From assembly GCA_043739385.1 (NCBI GenBank), contig JAYUED010000187.1:1-64000 (forward strand): a stretch of DNA of 64,000 nucleotides, read 5' to 3'. Origin of the DNA: Defluviibacillus sp043739385. GTDB taxonomy: Bacteria; Pseudomonadota; Gammaproteobacteria; Burkholderiales; Burkholderiaceae_C. Position 1 is the stretch's first letter; every line of letters begins with the position of its first letter. Below, one piece after another: positions 25,252 to 34,211 of the stretch. Below the pieces are notes generated by a model. The model searched no databases and had not been told where the DNA came from. It was given only the letters and a program-made list of their open reading frames with translations. Position numbers and translations under genes: made by a program.

Positions 25252-25313
25252 AGATTTTTAGTGTATTTTTAGGTTGAATAGGCTTTTTGTGTAGTATTGG
25301 CGATGTTTTATTG

Positions 25314-25955
25314 CTATGGTTCTCCTAGCGAAGGAAATAACGTGTGCAGCCCATCGGCCATCACCTCTACCGCCAGCGCTGTGAGAATCAACCCCATGAG
25401 GCGCGTCATCACATTGATACCTGTCTTGCCCAACACCCGTGAAATCGGGTGCGCCAGCGACAGGCAGAGCCAAGTCGCTAGCGCAATCACCACGCCGTAG
25501 CCAACCAAGGTACTCAACTCGACGAAGGATTTGGCTTTTTCGGCGTAAATCACCACGGTGGACATGCTGGCCGGGCCAGTTAGCAGCGGTATCGCCAGCG
25601 GCACCACGGCAATGCTGGCGCGCGCTGCAGCGTCTTGCACCTCATCCACGGTGGATTTGGCCTCTGCAGGTTGTGCGTTCAGCATCGCGAGTGCTGAGGT
25701 CATCAGCAGCAACCCACCGCCGACCTGGAAGCTGGCGAGTGAAATGCCAAAGAACTCCAGCACGCGCATACCCAGCAGCGCACACACAGCAATCACCACA
25801 AACGCGCTGAACGCGGTGATGCGGATGGTGCGGGCGCGCTCGGTGGCGGAGAGGTCTTTTGTGTAATGGATAAAGAATGGCACGCAGGCTATAGGGTTGA
25901 CGACCACCAGCAGGCTGATAAGGGGTTTGAAGTCCACGCTCATTTCAGCGGCCAC
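25314..25955 (-). CDS. MarC-family integral membrane protein
   Basis: A 213-residue protein with six predicted membrane segments and the MarC/UPF0056 features VVVNPIACVPFFIHYTKDLS near residue 18, PLAIPLLTGPASMSTVV near residue 125, and ITRLMGLILTALAVEVMADG at the end (here NVMTRLMGLILTALAVEV). MarC proteins were once linked to multiple antibiotic resistance but their function is not established. Its start overlaps the SDR gene stop by 11 bp, so the two are co-transcribed in the order SDR-marC. Confidence 0.88.
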   Translation of the reverse strand: MAAEMSVDFKPLISLLVVVNPIACVPFFIHYTKDLSATERARTIRITAFSAFVVIAVCALLGMRVLEFFGISLASFQVGGGLLLMTSALAMLNAQPAEAKSTVDEVQDAAARASIAVVPLAIPLLTGPASMSTVVIYAEKAKSFVELSTLVGYGVVIALATWLCLSLAHPISRVLGKTGINVMTRLMGLILTALAVEVMADGLHTLFPSLGEP

Positions 25956-26736
25956 CCGCTACGTCGAGCACTGTAGCGGTGGTGTAGCTGGCGCCCGTAC
26001 TCAACAGCCACACAATTGCTTGAGCGACTTCCTCTGCGCTGCCGCCACGCCGCATTGGGACCATCGCCGCTAACTCCGCGACCCGGTTGGGCAGGCCGCC
26101 TGAGGCGTGAATGTCTGTATCAATCAGGCCGGGACGCACAGCATTCACGCGAATGCCTTCTGCCGCCACCTCCTTCGCAAGACCCACAGTGAAGCTGTCA
26201 ATGGCACCCTTGGCAGCCGCGTAGTCCACATATTGACCGGGAGATCCCAGCCGGGCAGCAGCGCTGGAGAGGTTGACGATAACGCCGCCTTTGCCGTATT
26301 CAGGGCCAAAATTAACAGCACCCGTGGTAGTGCTCAGGCGCCTGACCGCTTCACGGGCACACAAAAAGCTGCCCACCACATTCACGTCGAACATACGGCG
26401 CAGGCGCGCCACGCTCATCGCGTCTACCCGGCAGGCCACATCGACTACGCCAGCGTTGTTGACCAGCGCAGTTAGCGGGCCCAGCTGTGCATCCACGGCG
26501 GCAAAGAGTTGAAGCACCTGCGCTTCGTCAGCCACATCCGCCTGTACTGCGATGGCTTTGCCGCCGCTTGCTGTGATCTCTCGGGCCAACTGCTCAGCCG
26601 TTGTGGCGTTACTGGCATAGTTGATTGCAACGGCATAGCCGCGCTGCGCTGCCAGCCGGGCGGTCGCCGCCCCTATGCCTCGCCCGCCGCCAGTAATAAG
26701 TAGCACAGCGCGCTGTGCGGTGGCTTGTTGCGCCAT
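25945..26736 (-). CDS. SDR-family oxidoreductase
   Basis: From the ATG at 26736 the product is 263 residues; a longer in-frame reading adds a leader with no family match. The cofactor motif TGGGRGIGAATA is at about residue 14, LVNNAGVVD follows, and the active site is S in VNLSSAAARLGSPGQ with Y-A-A-A-K (YVDYAAAKGAIDSF). It ends with a classical AEEVAQAIVWLLS tail. It is an NAD(P)-dependent dehydrogenase/reductase of the FabG-like classical SDR type; the substrate cannot be named. The stop overlaps marC. Confidence 0.9.
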   Translation of the reverse strand: MAQQATAQRAVLLITGGGRGIGAATARLAAQRGYAVAINYASNATTAEQLAREITASGGKAIAVQADVADEAQVLQLFAAVDAQLGPLTALVNNAGVVDVACRVDAMSVARLRRMFDVNVVGSFLCAREAVRRLSTTTGAVNFGPEYGKGGVIVNLSSAAARLGSPGQYVDYAAAKGAIDSFTVGLAKEVAAEGIRVNAVRPGLIDTDIHASGGLPNRVAELAAMVPMRRGGSAEEVAQAIVWLLSTGASYTTATVLDVAGGR

Positions 26737-26850
26737 AAGGGTTGCTCCAAATGAAGTTCTGTCAATTCGGGGTAGGGTTGCAGCAAGAGTTTGCAGTCTG
26801 GGCCAAAATGGTCGCTGATTTCCCCCTTTTTGTCCCGAGAGAATACGCGC

Positions 26851-27453
26851 ATGACCTGTACTGTTGATTACTATTTTGCCCCGCAAAGCCCTTGGACTTT
26901 CCTGGGTCATGCGCTTTTTGCCACGATGGTTCAAGAGACTAACGCCACTGTGCGTGTCCGGCCGGTTGACCTGGGGCGTGTCTTTCCTGTCTCTGGTGGT
27001 TTACCGCTGGGCAAACGTGCGTCTCAGCGTCAAGCCTACCGGTTGGTGGAATTACAGCGCTTTAGCGACTACCTGCAGGTGCCGTTGAATCTGCAGCCTT
27101 TGTATTTCCCTGTTGCAGGTGACGATGCCTCGCGCCTGATCGTTGCCACTGACGCCCAGTGTGGCAGTGCACAAGCCATGAAGCTCGCAGGCGCGGTGAT
27201 GGCCGCTGTCTGGGTACAAGAGCGCAACATTGCCGACGAAACCGTGCTGGCGCAACTGTTGAAGGAATGCGGTTTGACCCCTGATTTGCTGGTGCAGTCG
27301 CAGAGTCAAGCCGTACAAACATGCTACGAAGCGCACACCCAGGCCGCTATCGAGGCGGGGGTGTTCGGTGCGCCGAGCTATGTAATTGACGGGGAGATTT
27401 ATTGGGGCCAGGACAGGCTAGCGTTTGTGCAGCGCAAGCTCTTGACGGCCTAG
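26851..27453 (+). CDS. 2-hydroxychromene-2-carboxylate isomerase-like (DsbA-fold) protein
   Basis: From the ATG at 26851 the product is 200 residues of DsbA-like thioredoxin fold without a CxxC motif. The opening VDYYFAPQSPWTFLGHALF matches the HCCA-isomerase/GST-kappa group, where a serine in the S-P-(Y/W) region binds glutathione. GVFGAPSYVIDGEIYWGQDRL near the C terminus is the cis-proline loop. Family members isomerise ring-cleavage products of naphthalene with glutathione. No naphthalene gene is here, so the exact reaction is open. It is divergent from the SDR gene. Confidence 0.85.
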   Translation: MTCTVDYYFAPQSPWTFLGHALFATMVQETNATVRVRPVDLGRVFPVSGGLPLGKRASQRQAYRLVELQRFSDYLQVPLNLQPLYFPVAGDDASRLIVATDAQCGSAQAMKLAGAVMAAVWVQERNIADETVLAQLLKECGLTPDLLVQSQSQAVQTCYEAHTQAAIEAGVFGAPSYVIDGEIYWGQDRLAFVQRKLLTA

Positions 27454-27490
27454 TGCTGCTTGGCGGTGTGAACCTGCCACACCATTTGAC

Positions 27491-27514
27491 CTATTGCTAT
27501 TGCTATTGCTATTG
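27491..27514 (+). repeat. Hexanucleotide tandem repeat (CTATTG) x 4
   Basis: Four exact copies of CTATTG follow each other between the HCCA-isomerase-like gene and the dienelactone hydrolase, about 43 bases before the latter's ATG. Slippage could change promoter or leader length. Confidence 0.8.
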
Positions 27515-27556
27515 CACCTCATCCTGATCCCAACTGTCCCCTAAGAGGTTCTCACT

Positions 27557-28258
27557 ATGTCCCAAACCATTGAACTTACCGCTGCTGACGGCAGCCGTTT
27601 CCCGGTGTATGTGGGTCAGCCTGTAGGGCCCGAACCGGTCGCTGCAGTCATCGTGTTGCAAGAGATTTTTGGCGTCAACAGCCATATTCGTGCTGTGGCT
27701 GACAGCTATGCCGCGCAGGGCTATTTGGCGCTGGCCCCCGATATGTTCCAGCGTGTCCAGCCGCGTGTAGATTTGGGTTACACCCCTGGCGATATTGCCA
27801 CAGGCCGCGACCTTAAAACCGCAGCCGAAGCGTTACCTGATCCCGGCGTGCTGCTCGATATCCAAGCCACGATTGACCACGCTGCCGCCCTGTGCGGTGG
27901 CAAAGTCGCGGTGCTGGGCTACTGTTGGGGCGGTTTGCTGACGTGGCGTGCCGCTGCGCGGTGTACCGGCCTGAGTGCCGCTGTGCCTTACTACGGCGGC
28001 GGTATGACGGTAGGTGACGAGCCTCATCGCCAGCCAAAATGCCCCGTGTTGTGCCATTTTGGCACCCAAGACCACGGCATTCCAATGGACACGGTTGAGG
28101 CGTTTGTGAAAGTTCAGGCGGACGCCTCGGCCCCTGTTCAGGTGGCCACTTACTCGGCAAACCACGGCTTTAACTGCGATCAACGCGGATCGTTCGATAC
28201 TGCTGCTAGCGCTGTGGCATTGCAACGGACGCTAGCATTTTTAAGTTTGCACTTGTAA
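27557..28258 (+). CDS. Dienelactone hydrolase family protein
   Basis: A 233-residue alpha/beta hydrolase. The nucleophile is Cys in VLGYCWGGLLTWRAA, as in true dienelactone hydrolases, the acid is probably Asp in TQDHGIPMDTVE, and the histidine is in YSANHGFNCDQRGS. Related enzymes open dienelactones in the modified ortho-cleavage of chloroaromatics, but many genomic copies act on other esters. No chlorocatechol genes are adjacent. The gene follows the HCCA-isomerase-like gene by 103 bp with a good ribosome-binding site (AAGAGG). Confidence 0.9.
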   Translation: MSQTIELTAADGSRFPVYVGQPVGPEPVAAVIVLQEIFGVNSHIRAVADSYAAQGYLALAPDMFQRVQPRVDLGYTPGDIATGRDLKTAAEALPDPGVLLDIQATIDHAAALCGGKVAVLGYCWGGLLTWRAAARCTGLSAAVPYYGGGMTVGDEPHRQPKCPVLCHFGTQDHGIPMDTVEAFVKVQADASAPVQVATYSANHGFNCDQRGSFDTAASAVALQRTLAFLSLHL

Positions 28259-28284
28259 CAGCTGAAATTAGCGCTACCCAACCC

Positions 28285-28434
28285 ATGCTTGCGCTGTATT
28301 ACTACCCCAGCACGGCCAGCATGGTGGTGCACATACTGCTGGAAGAATTGGCGGTGCCCTATCAGCGCGTGCTGGTGCGGCCTTATGTGCAGCGGGTGCT
28401 TGCCAACGAGCGACTGTCGCCTCCCTGGTTCTAA
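28285..28434 (+). pseudogene. Glutathione S-transferase remnant with a large internal deletion
   Basis: An open frame of 49 codons reads MLALYYYPSTASMVVHILLE, continues ELAVPYQRVLV, then RPYVQRVLANERLSPPWF and stop. The first 30 residues look like the start of a GST thioredoxin domain, and the last 18 like the end of a GST C-terminal domain (R-P-x-V-Q-R-x-x-A-x-E-x-L-x-x-PW). About 150 residues between are missing, with the frame kept. It is too short to work as a GST. It could be a recent deletion product downstream of the dienelactone hydrolase. Confidence 0.7.
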
Positions 28435-28447
28435 GTAGTTAAAGCTG

Positions 28448-30457
28448 TTAATTTATAGGCGGTAGGCGCAGTGTTACCAACAAGCCACGAGGTGTGAGGT
28501 TAGCTGCGCTGAGCTTACCGCCATGGGCTTCGACGATGAGGCGGCTGAAGTAGTAGCCTAAACCCGTGCCTTGCTTGCCAGTGGAGGTACTGGCCCTGTA
28601 GTAGGGCTGGCCCAGCCTTTTCAGTTCGTTTTCAACCAAGCCTGGCCCCTGGTCAGCCACCGTGATCAGTAAATCGTGACCGTCCAGTTGGGCCGACAGA
28701 GTGATGCGATCATCCGTCGTGCTATGGAGGCGGGTGTCATGGCTGCCGTTGGTATAGCGCAAAGCGTTGCCCAGCAGGTTGTTGACGGCAATGTCGATAA
28801 GGCGGGCGTCGAATGAGAAATGCAGGTCGGGAGGCGTGACCACCAGCGCCACATAGCGCTGGAAATCACCGCCTTGCGCCGCAACCACGCTCGCCAGAAG
28901 CGAGGCTACGGCTTGTTCGCTTGGAACAGGCGACAAGCGCTGTTCCTCGGCGGCCTCGGATATTAAAAAGCTGTCGACAAGTATGCCAAGCTTGGTGACG
29001 TTGTTGCGTATGCCGCTCAGACGTGCCTCGTCGGCATTGGCGAGCGTTGTGAGTTTGAGTTGTAGCAAGTTGGTCGCGCGGTCGATACTGGCGAGGGGGT
29101 TGCGAAACTCGTGGGATAGCATGGCTACGAAGCGCTTGTGCTCGGCGGTGCGTTCGATGGCGAGGCCTGCGCGCTGTTCAGCGAGCACTTCGTTGCGTTG
29201 GATCTGGCGCACTCGCATCGCTAAGCCGACATTCATGACCATGATGTGAACCAGGGACGCCATTTGGTAGGCGTTGGTGATAAAGGGGGTGGGCTCAATC
29301 CAGCCCATCACCCCGGCGATCTGAGCGATGATGCCGAAGATGGTGGCTGTAAATGCCAGTAAATACAGTACCAATGTGGTGCTTTTTTTCCGAAATAAGG
29401 CCAAGATTACCAGCCCTAAGCAGAGCAATGCGAAGAGGATGCTTACCTTATTCACTAAGGCACCGACTGTCCGGTAGTAAGGCGTGACGACGGACGGGAG
29501 CAACAACGCGGCCCCGAAGCTGATGCCTTTGTAAATGCGGTGCATCAAGGGAAACTGAGCACCCATGTTCAGTAGCCGGTCCCAAAGCAAGGGCATCACC
29601 ACCAGCCCGCCTATCACCCCACCACCTACCAAGGCGTCATTGGCCCAAGGGAAGGTGGAGGCCAAGGGAAATATGACCTGTGCATAGCCGTTGATCCCGA
29701 GGTACAGCACCACCAGGGTACCGACGTAGATGGCATAGAGCAGCATCCCGATATCGCGCAGCCAAGTCCCCAGCAGGCCATAAATCAGCATGACGATGAT
29801 AAGTACGCCGAAATAGCCTCCTTGGTAAAGGTTGACGCGCGTCTCATGTCCCATCAGTGCATCAGGTAGCCAGACCGTGGCGTTGAAATTCACCGCGCTA
29901 GTGGATGACACACGTATCCACACTGTGCGGGGCTGGGTGTCAGGCAAGTTCAAGCCCACTGTGGGCATACGTGTTTTGAGGGGGCGTTCGGTAAGCGGTA
30001 TATGGTCGCCAAGCCGCAGAGGGTTGACTTGGTTTTTCGCCCTGTCTGAATCTCTTTCACTTTCTATCCATATCTGGATATCGTCCAGATAGGGTTCACC
30101 CATCGCCAACTGCCAGCTGGTCGGCGCATCGGGGGTGCGGGCCACCCGCAGCTGAAACCAGTACGCTGCTGGCGTAAACCCGGCACTTTGAAAGTTGGTG
30201 ACTGTGGTGAATGGCTGCTGGCGTACGTCGCTCAAGACCCTGTTGGCTTGGGTGTCTATCCACATAGCGGCATGGCCTGCCAGTGTGGCTCGCAGGGTAT
30301 TGGCCTGCAATAGCAAAACGGATGGCTGGTTCGTTAGTACGGCGGAGTGTGCTGCCTGTGCTTGCACCGTTAAGGTCAGGGTTGCCAAAACAATGACTAA
30401 GGCCATGAGCCTCAACCTTGCACAGGCCCCCACCCACAGAGTGGCTAAATTGCCCAA
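28448..30457 (-). CDS. 7TMR-DISM sensor histidine kinase
   Basis: A 669-residue membrane kinase. After a signal-like helix (LMALVIVLATLTLTVQAQA), residues 45-190 form a 7TMR-DISMED2-type extracellular domain. Seven membrane segments cover about 205-415, from GGYFGVLIIVMLIYGLLG to ASLVHIMVMNVGLAMRVR. HisKA follows with the phospho-histidine in VAMLSHEFRNPLASIDRA, then an ATPase domain with N-box NNLLGNALRYTNG and G-boxes VADQGPGLVENE and GKQGTGLGYYFSRL. This architecture senses an extracellular ligand, often a carbohydrate. The start overlaps the response regulator gene by 13 bp. Confidence 0.93.
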   Translation of the reverse strand: MGNLATLWVGACARLRLMALVIVLATLTLTVQAQAAHSAVLTNQPSVLLLQANTLRATLAGHAAMWIDTQANRVLSDVRQQPFTTVTNFQSAGFTPAAYWFQLRVARTPDAPTSWQLAMGEPYLDDIQIWIESERDSDRAKNQVNPLRLGDHIPLTERPLKTRMPTVGLNLPDTQPRTVWIRVSSTSAVNFNATVWLPDALMGHETRVNLYQGGYFGVLIIVMLIYGLLGTWLRDIGMLLYAIYVGTLVVLYLGINGYAQVIFPLASTFPWANDALVGGGVIGGLVVMPLLWDRLLNMGAQFPLMHRIYKGISFGAALLLPSVVTPYYRTVGALVNKVSILFALLCLGLVILALFRKKSTTLVLYLLAFTATIFGIIAQIAGVMGWIEPTPFITNAYQMASLVHIMVMNVGLAMRVRQIQRNEVLAEQRAGLAIERTAEHKRFVAMLSHEFRNPLASIDRATNLLQLKLTTLANADEARLSGIRNNVTKLGILVDSFLISEAAEEQRLSPVPSEQAVASLLASVVAAQGGDFQRYVALVVTPPDLHFSFDARLIDIAVNNLLGNALRYTNGSHDTRLHSTTDDRITLSAQLDGHDLLITVADQGPGLVENELKRLGQPYYRASTSTGKQGTGLGYYFSRLIVEAHGGKLSAANLTPRGLLVTLRLPPIN

Positions 30458-31230
30458 GGTGGCTCTACTCTGCCTGTGCCGGTGAACGTGTATCCCCGCC
30501 CATAGCTGGGACGTACGGGTAACTCCAGCGCGCAGGCTAACAGCACCTTTCGCCGCAAGCGGCTGGCGCAGTTATCCAGATTGCGAAGGTTTGACAGCGT
30601 GTCGACCTTACCCATAATTGTGAGCAACATTGCGCGACTCACAGGTTGTCCCGGGTGATGCAAGAGCGGATTTAAAAACTGAGTCTCTTGGTGCGTTAAC
30701 TGCACATGCTTGCCTATGGGGGTGCTCAATTGCCAAGTCTGGGTGTAAACCACCCAGTCGCTGCGTAAAACAGGTAAATTAGGTGGAGTAGATAAAGCGC
30801 CAGGCAGGGTTGGCGTCGACGCAGGGGCTTTTTTGTAGGCTGCTGCGTCGATGGATTGCAGGCGCCGAAGCAGGCTGATGCAGGTGGCTTCGATTATTTG
30901 CAGTGAAGTACCTTTGACGAGGTAGGCGTCTGCGCCCAGTGTTAACCTGGCGAGGCGGTTCTCATCAGCGCTGAAGGCAGTCAGCATGACGATACCCGGC
31001 GTGCTAGCACTCGCTTGCAAGCGCTTGACCACATCCAACCCGCTGCACCATGGTAGCCCGATGTCCAGCAGCACCAGATCGAATGGGTGTCGGGCATGCG
31101 AGGCTTCAAACGCTTCGCCACTGCCAAACCCTTCAGCGGTAAATCCTCGCCATAACAAGAAATCGAGCAAATCCTCGCGCAGGTTATGCTCGTCCTCCAC
31201 TACCGCAATACGAGCGCTATCGGGTTTCAC
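30445..31230 (-). CDS. Response regulator with winged-helix output
   Basis: A 261-residue protein. The receiver domain has acidic pair E12/D13-type residues (VVEDEHNLRED), phospho-acceptor Asp in LVLLDIGLPWCSGLD and Lys in AYLVKGTSLQ. The C-terminal part (about residues 165-255) looks like an OmpR-type winged helix (LTHQETQFLNPLLHHPGQPV, then NLRNLDNCASRLRRKV). It lies upstream of and overlaps the 7TMR-DISM kinase gene, so it is the cognate regulator. The linker between domains is longer than usual and Pro/Thr-rich. Confidence 0.9.
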   Translation of the reverse strand: MKPDSARIAVVEDEHNLREDLLDFLLWRGFTAEGFGSGEAFEASHARHPFDLVLLDIGLPWCSGLDVVKRLQASASTPGIVMLTAFSADENRLARLTLGADAYLVKGTSLQIIEATCISLLRRLQSIDAAAYKKAPASTPTLPGALSTPPNLPVLRSDWVVYTQTWQLSTPIGKHVQLTHQETQFLNPLLHHPGQPVSRAMLLTIMGKVDTLSNLRNLDNCASRLRRKVLLACALELPVRPSYGRGYTFTGTGRVEPPWAI

Positions 31231-31417
31231 GGTAGAAAATTTCTCGGTGTAATTATTACTGCTTAATGCTTTTAACAGTCATACCGCTTTTGTGCTTGAG
31301 TAGCGCTATCTAACCCTATAGATGAGTTTTATCTTGGACAGCAATTGACAGGATTTAGTCGTGCACCGTGTCCAGGCTTCGCTAAGCTGAAGACATTGCA
31401 ACATGGGAGAGCGCGCG

Positions 31418-31867
31418 ATGGGCGGAAGTTTCATGATGTGGATATGTCTTCTTTTCATTGCACTATTCCTCGAAATATTGACGAAAACCTTCAATCTGCT
31501 GGCTTTGGCTATCGGGTTTGGTGTGGCGGCGCTTTTGGCGTGGATGGGCTTCGGCGTGGTGCTCGAAGTGATTCTGGGAGGCCTCGTCACGTTTGGGTGC
31601 CTGATATGGTTGCGCCGCTCGCGCCTAGGCCATGATCTGCAAGAGGCTGAAGAGTCGCGCCATAGCGTGATTAGCGACAACGGCGACGAGGTGCACATCT
31701 CGCAGTGGGATGACCCACTCCAAACCAAAGTGGTTTTCAAAGGCCGTGTCTGGCAGGCTGAACTCGCGCAGGGTTCAAAGGCAGTTGAAGGTCGATTCAA
31801 AGTGCGCGAAGTGCGCGAAGGCAAGCTGATTCTTGAGGCGGATGCGTCAGAGGCTTCCGGTGACTAA
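31418..31867 (+). CDS. Short NfeD-like membrane protein
   Basis: A 149-residue protein from the ATG at 31418, which has GGAG 8 bases upstream; an ATG 15 bases earlier has no ribosome-binding site. Two or three membrane helices fill residues 5-65 (MMWICLLFIALFLEIL, FNLLALAIGFGVAALLAW). A small soluble domain follows with a beta-barrel-like pattern (TKVVFKGRVWQAELAQGSKA). Layout and size fit the short NfeD/YbbK group associated with membrane proteases or stomatins, but no stomatin gene is adjacent. It ends 4 bp inside the convergent CorA-like gene. Confidence 0.7.
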   Translation: MGGSFMMWICLLFIALFLEILTKTFNLLALAIGFGVAALLAWMGFGVVLEVILGGLVTFGCLIWLRRSRLGHDLQEAEESRHSVISDNGDEVHISQWDDPLQTKVVFKGRVWQAELAQGSKAVEGRFKVREVREGKLILEADASEASGD

Positions 31868-33045
31868 CGTCCCGTCCTGGCCAAATACCGCTTGCGTCGG
31901 AATACGACAATTAGTCCGATAGCTATAAATAGCATAGCAGCCACAGCAATATCAAAGCCCTCTGCGGTATGAATCATAGGTAAAAACTCAAAATTCATAC
32001 CAAAGAAGCCTGTAATCAGGTTGAGCGGTAAAAACACGGCGGTCAGTGCTGTCAGTGTGCGCATGATGTCGTTGGTGCGGTGGCTCTGCACGCTGAAGTG
32101 CATTTGCACGGCTGTCTCCGCGCTTTGCTCTAGGCGGCGAACATGGTGGACAACGCGCTCGATGTGCTCCAACACGTCGCGACTACGCACTTTGAGCAGC
32201 TCGCGCTCTCGTTGAGCTATAGGTGTTTCGCCATCAGGCCATGTCTCTAGCGCTTCCGTCCAGTCTTGCACTGCGGCGCGCTGGTCTTCGCAGATTTCAT
32301 CCAGCATGTGCAGCGAGACGCGGGTTTCGAGCATAAGCTTCCAGTTGTTGAAGCGGCCATTGGCATCGAGCAGTTCGCTTTGCCAGTGGTCAAGCTGGTG
32401 GGTGAGTTCGCGGCGCAGCTCCAAGTACCCATCCACCATCAGGTTGACGATACGTAGCATCAGGTCGGGTGGACTGGCGGGCAGGCGCACACCTGCAGCG
32501 CGGGATTCAGCGCTGATGGCGTGCAGCAGTTTACTGGCGTAGGTATCGCGCACAGCGCAGTCTGTAGGGTGAATGGTGAGCAACACGCGGTCAAAAATCG
32601 CAAACCCCACGGGGCTGGTGTCGATGCGGTGAAGCACCGGCGGGCCACCGCGCTTGAGGCTTGTGCTGCCGGTGTTCTTCGCCCCTGTGGGCGTTCTGGA
32701 ATGGGTACCGACGGTTGCACTGGCGTGCAGAGGGACACCGGGCTGGTTCAAATCGGTTTCACTCTGGCCCGCTGCCAAGCGGCGGAACACCAGAAGATCG
32801 TACTGCGAGGTGTAGTCGTAGTGCGAGGGAAGTTGGTTGTTCAGCAGGTCGGCGATGTGTAAGTCGACCAATGACGTGCCGCACAGGGTTTGCAGCGTAG
32901 CTTGTACCTGGGCTTGCTGTACTTCAAACTCGCGCCTGGCGCAGGCGATCCAGTAGTACGCGCCTTCTGCGAGGGCGGTGGGCCACTGGGTTGGCAAGAC
33001 ATCGGTTTCAGTGATGCTGTTACCGTTGATGCAGAAGATGCGCAT
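31864..33045 (-). CDS. CorA-family divalent cation transporter
   Basis: A 393-residue protein with a large cytoplasmic N-terminal domain and two C-terminal membrane helices. The pore-loop signature is in LITGFFGMNFEFLPM (the GMN motif) near residue 350, between TALTAVFLPLNLITGFF and a second helix ending VVFRRKRYLARTGR. CorA proteins form pentameric channels for Mg2+, Co2+ or, in the ZntB branch, zinc. The positively charged tail is usual. I cannot decide between magnesium and zinc. There is a Ser/Thr/Pro-rich insertion near residues 105-130. Confidence 0.9.
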   Translation of the reverse strand: MRIFCINGNSITETDVLPTQWPTALAEGAYYWIACARREFEVQQAQVQATLQTLCGTSLVDLHIADLLNNQLPSHYDYTSQYDLLVFRRLAAGQSETDLNQPGVPLHASATVGTHSRTPTGAKNTGSTSLKRGGPPVLHRIDTSPVGFAIFDRVLLTIHPTDCAVRDTYASKLLHAISAESRAAGVRLPASPPDLMLRIVNLMVDGYLELRRELTHQLDHWQSELLDANGRFNNWKLMLETRVSLHMLDEICEDQRAAVQDWTEALETWPDGETPIAQRERELLKVRSRDVLEHIERVVHHVRRLEQSAETAVQMHFSVQSHRTNDIMRTLTALTAVFLPLNLITGFFGMNFEFLPMIHTAEGFDIAVAAMLFIAIGLIVVFRRKRYLARTGR

Positions 33046-33128
33046 GGGATGTCAGAAGCTCGCTAAGGAGAAAAAATAAATCAAAGTAGCGGAATGGGGA
33101 AATTCCATCTGCTTTATTTGGTATGAAA

Positions 33129-34139
33129 TTAGGCGTTGCTCAGTGCGCGCGCGGCGTCCAGCGCAAAGTAGGTCAGTACGCCATCGGCGCCAGCGCGTTT
33201 GAAGGCGAGCAAGCTTTCCAGCATCACCGCATCATGGTCGAGCCAGCCGTTGAGTGCGGCAGCTTTGAGCATGGCGTATTCGCCGCTGACTTGGTAGGCG
33301 AAGGTGGGTACGTGAAATTCGTCTTTTACGCGCCGCACCACGTCTAGGTAGGGCATACCAGGTTTGACCATCACCATGTCGGCACCTTCGGCCAAGTCCA
33401 TAGCTACCTCGCGCAGGGCTTCGTCGCTGTTGCCCGGATCCATCTGGTAAACCTTCTTGTTGCTTTTGCCCAAGTTCGCAGCAGAGCCCACAGCGTCGCG
33501 AAAGGGACCGTAGAAAGCACTGGCGAACTTGGCGCTGTAGGCCATGATGCGGGTGTGGATGAGGCCGTTGGCTTCCAGTGCTTGGCGAATGGCGCCAATA
33601 CGCCCGTCCATCATGTCGCTGGGAGCTACGATGTCCACTCCGGCTTGCGCTTGTACCAGCGCTTGCTGCACCAGAATTGCGACGGTTTCATCGTTCAGGA
33701 TGTAGCCGTTCTCTTCTGGGCGCGGGTCGAGAAGGCCGTCCTGCCCATGGCTGGTGAAGGGGTCGAGCGCTACATCGGTCATCACGCCGAGCTCGGGGAA
33801 ATGGCTTTTGAGGGCGCGTACTACACGGGGAACCAAGCCATCGGGATTCAAGGCTTCACTGCCCGTAGGGTCTTTAAGCGAGGGGTTAATCACTGGGAAC
33901 AGCGCCATCACTGGGATGCCCAACTTGACACACTCTTCAGCCACGGGCAACAGTAAATCAAGGCTGAGACGCTCCACGCCAGGCATCGATGCGATGGCTT
34001 CACGGCGGTTCTGGCCGTCTAGAACAAACACCGGATAGATCAGGTCGTGTGCGGTGAGGGCGTTTTCGCGCACCAGATTGCGGGTGAAGGTGTCACGGCG
34101 AAGGCGGCGAGGTCGGGAGAGGGGGTAAGGAGCAAACAT
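33129..34139 (-). CDS. hemB: Delta-aminolevulinic acid dehydratase (porphobilinogen synthase)
   Basis: The product is 336 residues from the ATG at 34139 (CGAAAG upstream); an in-frame start at 34184 is less likely. Family motifs include RLRRDTFTRNLVRE at the N terminus, DVALDPFTSHGQDGL, VDIVAPSDMMDGRIGAIR, the lysine region YSAKFASAFYGPFRDAVGS, and the Schiff-base lysine in MVMVKPGMPYLDVV. It condenses two 5-aminolevulinates to porphobilinogen. The metal-ligand region is of the DALDPF type rather than the cysteine-rich zinc type, suggesting the magnesium-activated class. It is divergent from a candidate sRNA and hemJ. Confidence 0.96.
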   Translation of the reverse strand: MFAPYPLSRPRRLRRDTFTRNLVRENALTAHDLIYPVFVLDGQNRREAIASMPGVERLSLDLLLPVAEECVKLGIPVMALFPVINPSLKDPTGSEALNPDGLVPRVVRALKSHFPELGVMTDVALDPFTSHGQDGLLDPRPEENGYILNDETVAILVQQALVQAQAGVDIVAPSDMMDGRIGAIRQALEANGLIHTRIMAYSAKFASAFYGPFRDAVGSAANLGKSNKKVYQMDPGNSDEALREVAMDLAEGADMVMVKPGMPYLDVVRRVKDEFHVPTFAYQVSGEYAMLKAAALNGWLDHDAVMLESLLAFKRAGADGVLTYFALDAARALSNA

Positions 34140-34211
34140 ATATCTTTCGTGGAGAACGAATGCGATAGCCAAAGTTAAGGGCAAACCAGCATGTAAAACC
34201 GTGCTAGGTTC

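Noticed and set aside
27491..27514. The CTATTG repeats as part of a CRISPR array
   Set aside because: The units are only six bases, directly adjacent, with no spacers and no cas genes in the window.
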